64,000 nucleotides of DNA from ZC4RG30 sp039932715 (GTDB lineage Bacteria > Pseudomonadota > Gammaproteobacteria > Steroidobacterales > Steroidobacteraceae), in the NCBI GenBank assembly GCA_039932715.1, contig JBDTPN010000015.1, positions 1 to 64,000 of the forward strand, written 5' to 3'. Position numbers and translations under genes: made by a program. Of the stretch, positions 61,939 through 64,000 are shown piece by piece (positions within the stretch are counted from its first letter, which is position 1; each line of letters starts with the position of its first letter). The notes beneath the pieces were generated by a model. It did not search any database. It was not told the origin of the DNA and saw nothing but the letters and a program-made list of their open reading frames with translations.

Positions 61939-63188
61939 TAATCGTCGCCGAGAATGCTTCGGCCCGATTCGGGGGCGAGGCCATTCTTCCCTTGCATTAT
62001 TTCACGAAACTGAAGAAGCGGGGATTCCCAGTCCTCATGATCGTGCACGAACGTGTCAGAAACGAGCTTGCTCAAGATTTTCCGGACCTGCTTCATGGCG
62101 TACGCTTTGTCAGTGATAGCCTATTGCAAAAATTGTTAAGTCGATTGGGGAGGGGGCTCCCGGCGCGCGTAAGAGAGTCAACTACCGATTGGATGATCAC
62201 GGTACTGACGGCTGTTCGGCAGCGCCGCATCGTCAAGAATCTGATCGGGTCCGGATTTGGCGATGTTATTCACCAACCCACCCCGGTATCTCCCAAGTTG
62301 CCGTCCTTCATGTATGGATTCGGCAAGCCGGTCGTTATCGGTCCCATGAACGGCGGGATGGAGTATCCGCCGGCTTTCAAGTTGCATGAATCCTTCCCCA
62401 CGCGCCTGTTCGTGCGTTTCGGACGTGCTGCGGCTAATGCCGTGAATTTTCTGATTCCTGGCAAACGTCAAGCTGCCTTGCTGTTGTGCGCAAATGAGCG
62501 CACTGAAGCAGCGCTACCCAAGGGCGCGAGCAGGAACAGGAAACAATTGGTTGAGAACGGGGTCGATATGGCGCTCTGGTCAGGAGATTCAGCGCCCGGT
62601 TCTATTCCGACCCGGACACCGGTTCCGACGTTCCTGTTCATGGGCAGGCTCGTGGGGTGGAAGTCCGTGGATATTCTGATTGAGGCATTGGCTCGGGTTG
62701 TGCGTCAAACGCCAGTTGAGCTGAAGATAGTGGGAGCGGGACCCGAGATGGCACGGCTGCAGACTCTCGCGACATCCTTGAAAGTCGCCCAATATGTAGA
62801 ATTTCTCGGGTTCCTTCCACAAAGTGAATGTGTGAAGCACGTGCGTACGGCTCGTGCGCTCGTACTGCCGAGCCTCTATGAATGTGGAGGAGCCGTAGTA
62901 CTGGAGGCAATGTGTGCTTCCCGGCCCGTTATCGCCAGCGACTGGGGGGGTCCTAGAGACTATCTCGACACGAGCAGCGGGTTTCTGGTCGTTCCAGAGT
63001 CGAGGGAATACATGATTGAAGCGTTCGCGAGCAAGATGCTGCTACTTGCGCTGGATGCTGACCTTGCAAATCAGATGGGTTCGGCAGCGCGGTTGCGTGC
63101 GCAGATGTTCTTCACCTGGGAGTCGAAGATAGATTCTATTGTCGAGTGTTATGAATCCGTTGTCGCAAGCGTTACCAAGAACTTTTAA
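61929..63188 (+). CDS. Glycosyltransferase family 4 protein
   Basis: A 419-residue GT-B glycosyltransferase. It opens with VIIVAENASARFGGEA, contains GRLVGWKSVDILIEAL (donor-domain start) and the ExxxxxxxE motif with Glu318 and Glu326 in YECGGAVVLEAM, then SDWGGPRDYL. It should add a sugar during polysaccharide assembly; donor and acceptor unknown. The TTG at 61929 gives the family start and overlaps the FkbH gene by 10 bases; a TTG at 61893 is the alternative. No ATG is available. Base composition is low in GC like its upstream neighbour. Confidence 0.88.
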   Translation: MEVIIVAENASARFGGEAILPLHYFTKLKKRGFPVLMIVHERVRNELAQDFPDLLHGVRFVSDSLLQKLLSRLGRGLPARVRESTTDWMITVLTAVRQRRIVKNLIGSGFGDVIHQPTPVSPKLPSFMYGFGKPVVIGPMNGGMEYPPAFKLHESFPTRLFVRFGRAAANAVNFLIPGKRQAALLLCANERTEAALPKGASRNRKQLVENGVDMALWSGDSAPGSIPTRTPVPTFLFMGRLVGWKSVDILIEALARVVRQTPVELKIVGAGPEMARLQTLATSLKVAQYVEFLGFLPQSECVKHVRTARALVLPSLYECGGAVVLEAMCASRPVIASDWGGPRDYLDTSSGFLVVPESREYMIEAFASKMLLLALDADLANQMGSAARLRAQMFFTWESKIDSIVECYESVVASVTKNF

Positions 63189-64000
63189 GGCGCCTGCATT
63201 TCGGCCTTCTGCTGCGCCAGCGAACGTTGGGCCTTTTCAAGCGCGATCTTGAGTGGCACCGCCCAGGCGGCTGAGTTTTCCCGATTGATTACGCTACCAT
63301 GGTCACCGGGAACCTCATGCGACTCGAGCCCGTGCTCTACCAACCGTCGCCATTGCCGCAGATGCACGCCGTCGCGGTGCGTAGACTTGAAATACAGCCC
63401 GCGTCCTGCCCATGGAACCAGCTGGTATTCATTCAGAGCCTTGCGGTAGACACTCAGCAGGTAAAAGGTCCTGACGAACATGGGCAACCGTAAGCCCAAA
63501 GCCAGGCACGTCTCGCAAACCAGGTTCCTTACGGCATTTGGGAAAACAACCCTGGGGAAGTAGTTGAAGGCATCGCTCTCCGCGATCCTGCTGGAAACCC
63601 GCTTCTTCACGTATTCGAAACGTTCGCGCAACGGAAGACGCGCCAGGTTTGCGAAGTGTGACAATGCGGTCTGGCTCAGCGACAGTGTTTGGGTCGTTTC
63701 AAGATTTTCCGGTTCACGCCACGCCTCACTGACAGTCGGGAACAGGGAATCAAGCATTGCCAGCAGTGCCACCGACTGTCCCTCCGCGGTGAGCTGGCGA
63801 GCCATCTCGAACGCCACGGTTCCACCGAACGAATAGCCGCCGATCAGATACGGCCCCTCGGCCTGGATAACGCGAACCTGCCGCAGGTAATGTCGCGCCA
63901 TCCCAACGACATCGGTATATACCGCAGGCCGTCCGTCCAGCATCTGATGCTCCACCCCGTAGATCGGCTGGTCGGATCCCAGATAGTCAGCCAGGTAGGC
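63185..64000 (-). CDS. Thioesterase-domain protein, 5' end outside the window
   Basis: The last 271 residues of a larger or complete protein with an alpha/beta-hydrolase thioesterase domain of the type that ends non-ribosomal peptide and polyketide synthases. YGVEHQM, the nucleophile elbow GGYSFGG, VALLAMLDSLFP and the late histidine in GDHGSVIN are present. The frame is open to the window edge, so upstream domains (ligase, carrier or none) cannot be seen. A GTG at 63955 exists but the match to the family continues before it. It converges with the glycosyltransferase gene, their stop codons sharing TTAA at 63185-63188. With FkbH nearby, a carrier-bound acyl group for the polysaccharide or a small molecule is a plausible theme. 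Confidence 0.8.
   Translation of the reverse strand, partial: AYLADYLGSDQPIYGVEHQMLDGRPAVYTDVVGMARHYLRQVRVIQAEGPYLIGGYSFGGTVAFEMARQLTAEGQSVALLAMLDSLFPTVSEAWREPENLETTQTLSLSQTALSHFANLARLPLRERFEYVKKRVSSRIAESDAFNYFPRVVFPNAVRNLVCETCLALGLRLPMFVRTFYLLSVYRKALNEYQLVPWAGRGLYFKSTHRDGVHLRQWRRLVEHGLESHEVPGDHGSVINRENSAAWAVPLKIALEKAQRSLAQQKAEMQAP

Overview
The window is a 64 kb piece of a high-GC (low 60s % by eye, not computed) chromosome from an aerobic, Gram-negative gammaproteobacterium. The gene orders comF/bioBFHCD, gmk-rpoZ-spoT-ridA-recG and ctaC-ctaD-ctaG-ctaE with a DUF2909 protein, SURF1 and ctaA, together with a long TonB-dependent receptor, point to the Xanthomonadales/Nevskiales/Steroidobacter side of the class. 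That placement is inference. I see no rRNA, tRNA, CRISPR, insertion sequence or prophage. Coding density is very high: about sixteen neighbouring gene pairs overlap by exactly four bases (ATGA, GTGA or TTGA).

Layout. 0-4 kb: a small catabolic island with a family III CoA-transferase and a citrate-synthase-like lyase, divergent from an IclR regulator followed by an alpha/beta hydrolase and a small HExxH protein. Two palindromic operators lie in the divergent gap. 4-7.5 kb: a secreted S33 peptidase and a NatAB-type ABC exporter. 7.5-11.3 kb: mnmG, an SPFH/NfeD pair and a CBS-domain protein. 11.3-20.7 kb: one long minus-strand run, comF-ctaB-dsbA-gloB-perM-uvrD-trkA-trkH. 20.7-33 kb: a plus-strand run of biotin synthesis (bioBFHCD) running into an aa3-type cytochrome c oxidase cluster with its assembly factors, then a 2OG-Fe(II) oxygenase. 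33.4-37.2 kb: a TonB-dependent receptor with a strong terminator, and a small lipoprotein.

37-46 kb: a minus-strand housekeeping run (yicC, a DUF1223 protein, a CpxP-like secreted protein, gmk, rpoZ, spoT, ridA, recG, ubiA). 46-52.9 kb: a plus-strand run (PP2C phosphatase, rph, rdgB, hemW, rpmE, M48 lipoprotein protease, gltA). 53-64 kb: a cell-surface polysaccharide locus supplying GDP-mannose (manC) and dTDP-L-rhamnose (rmlACDB), then an unfamiliar exported 656-residue protein, an FkbH-type HAD protein, a glycosyltransferase and, convergent, the end of a thioesterase-domain protein cut by the window edge. From about 59.8 kb the base composition looks clearly less GC-rich than the rest, suggesting transfer.

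Most worth a second look: (1) the citrate-synthase-like protein, which has lost two of the three catalytic residues present in the gltA protein of the same window; (2) the tandem TTCG-N5-CGAA operators; (3) a secreted protein whose natural start seems to be ACG; (4) a RecG lacking its usual N-terminal GVG segment; (5) the unassigned exported protein and FkbH/glycosyltransferase/thioesterase set in the polysaccharide locus; (6) paired perfect DnaA boxes, or an RNA hairpin, before rpmE. I did not find an unmistakably new multi-gene system; the polysaccharide locus is the best candidate. All family assignments come from reading the translated sequence; no database search was possible.
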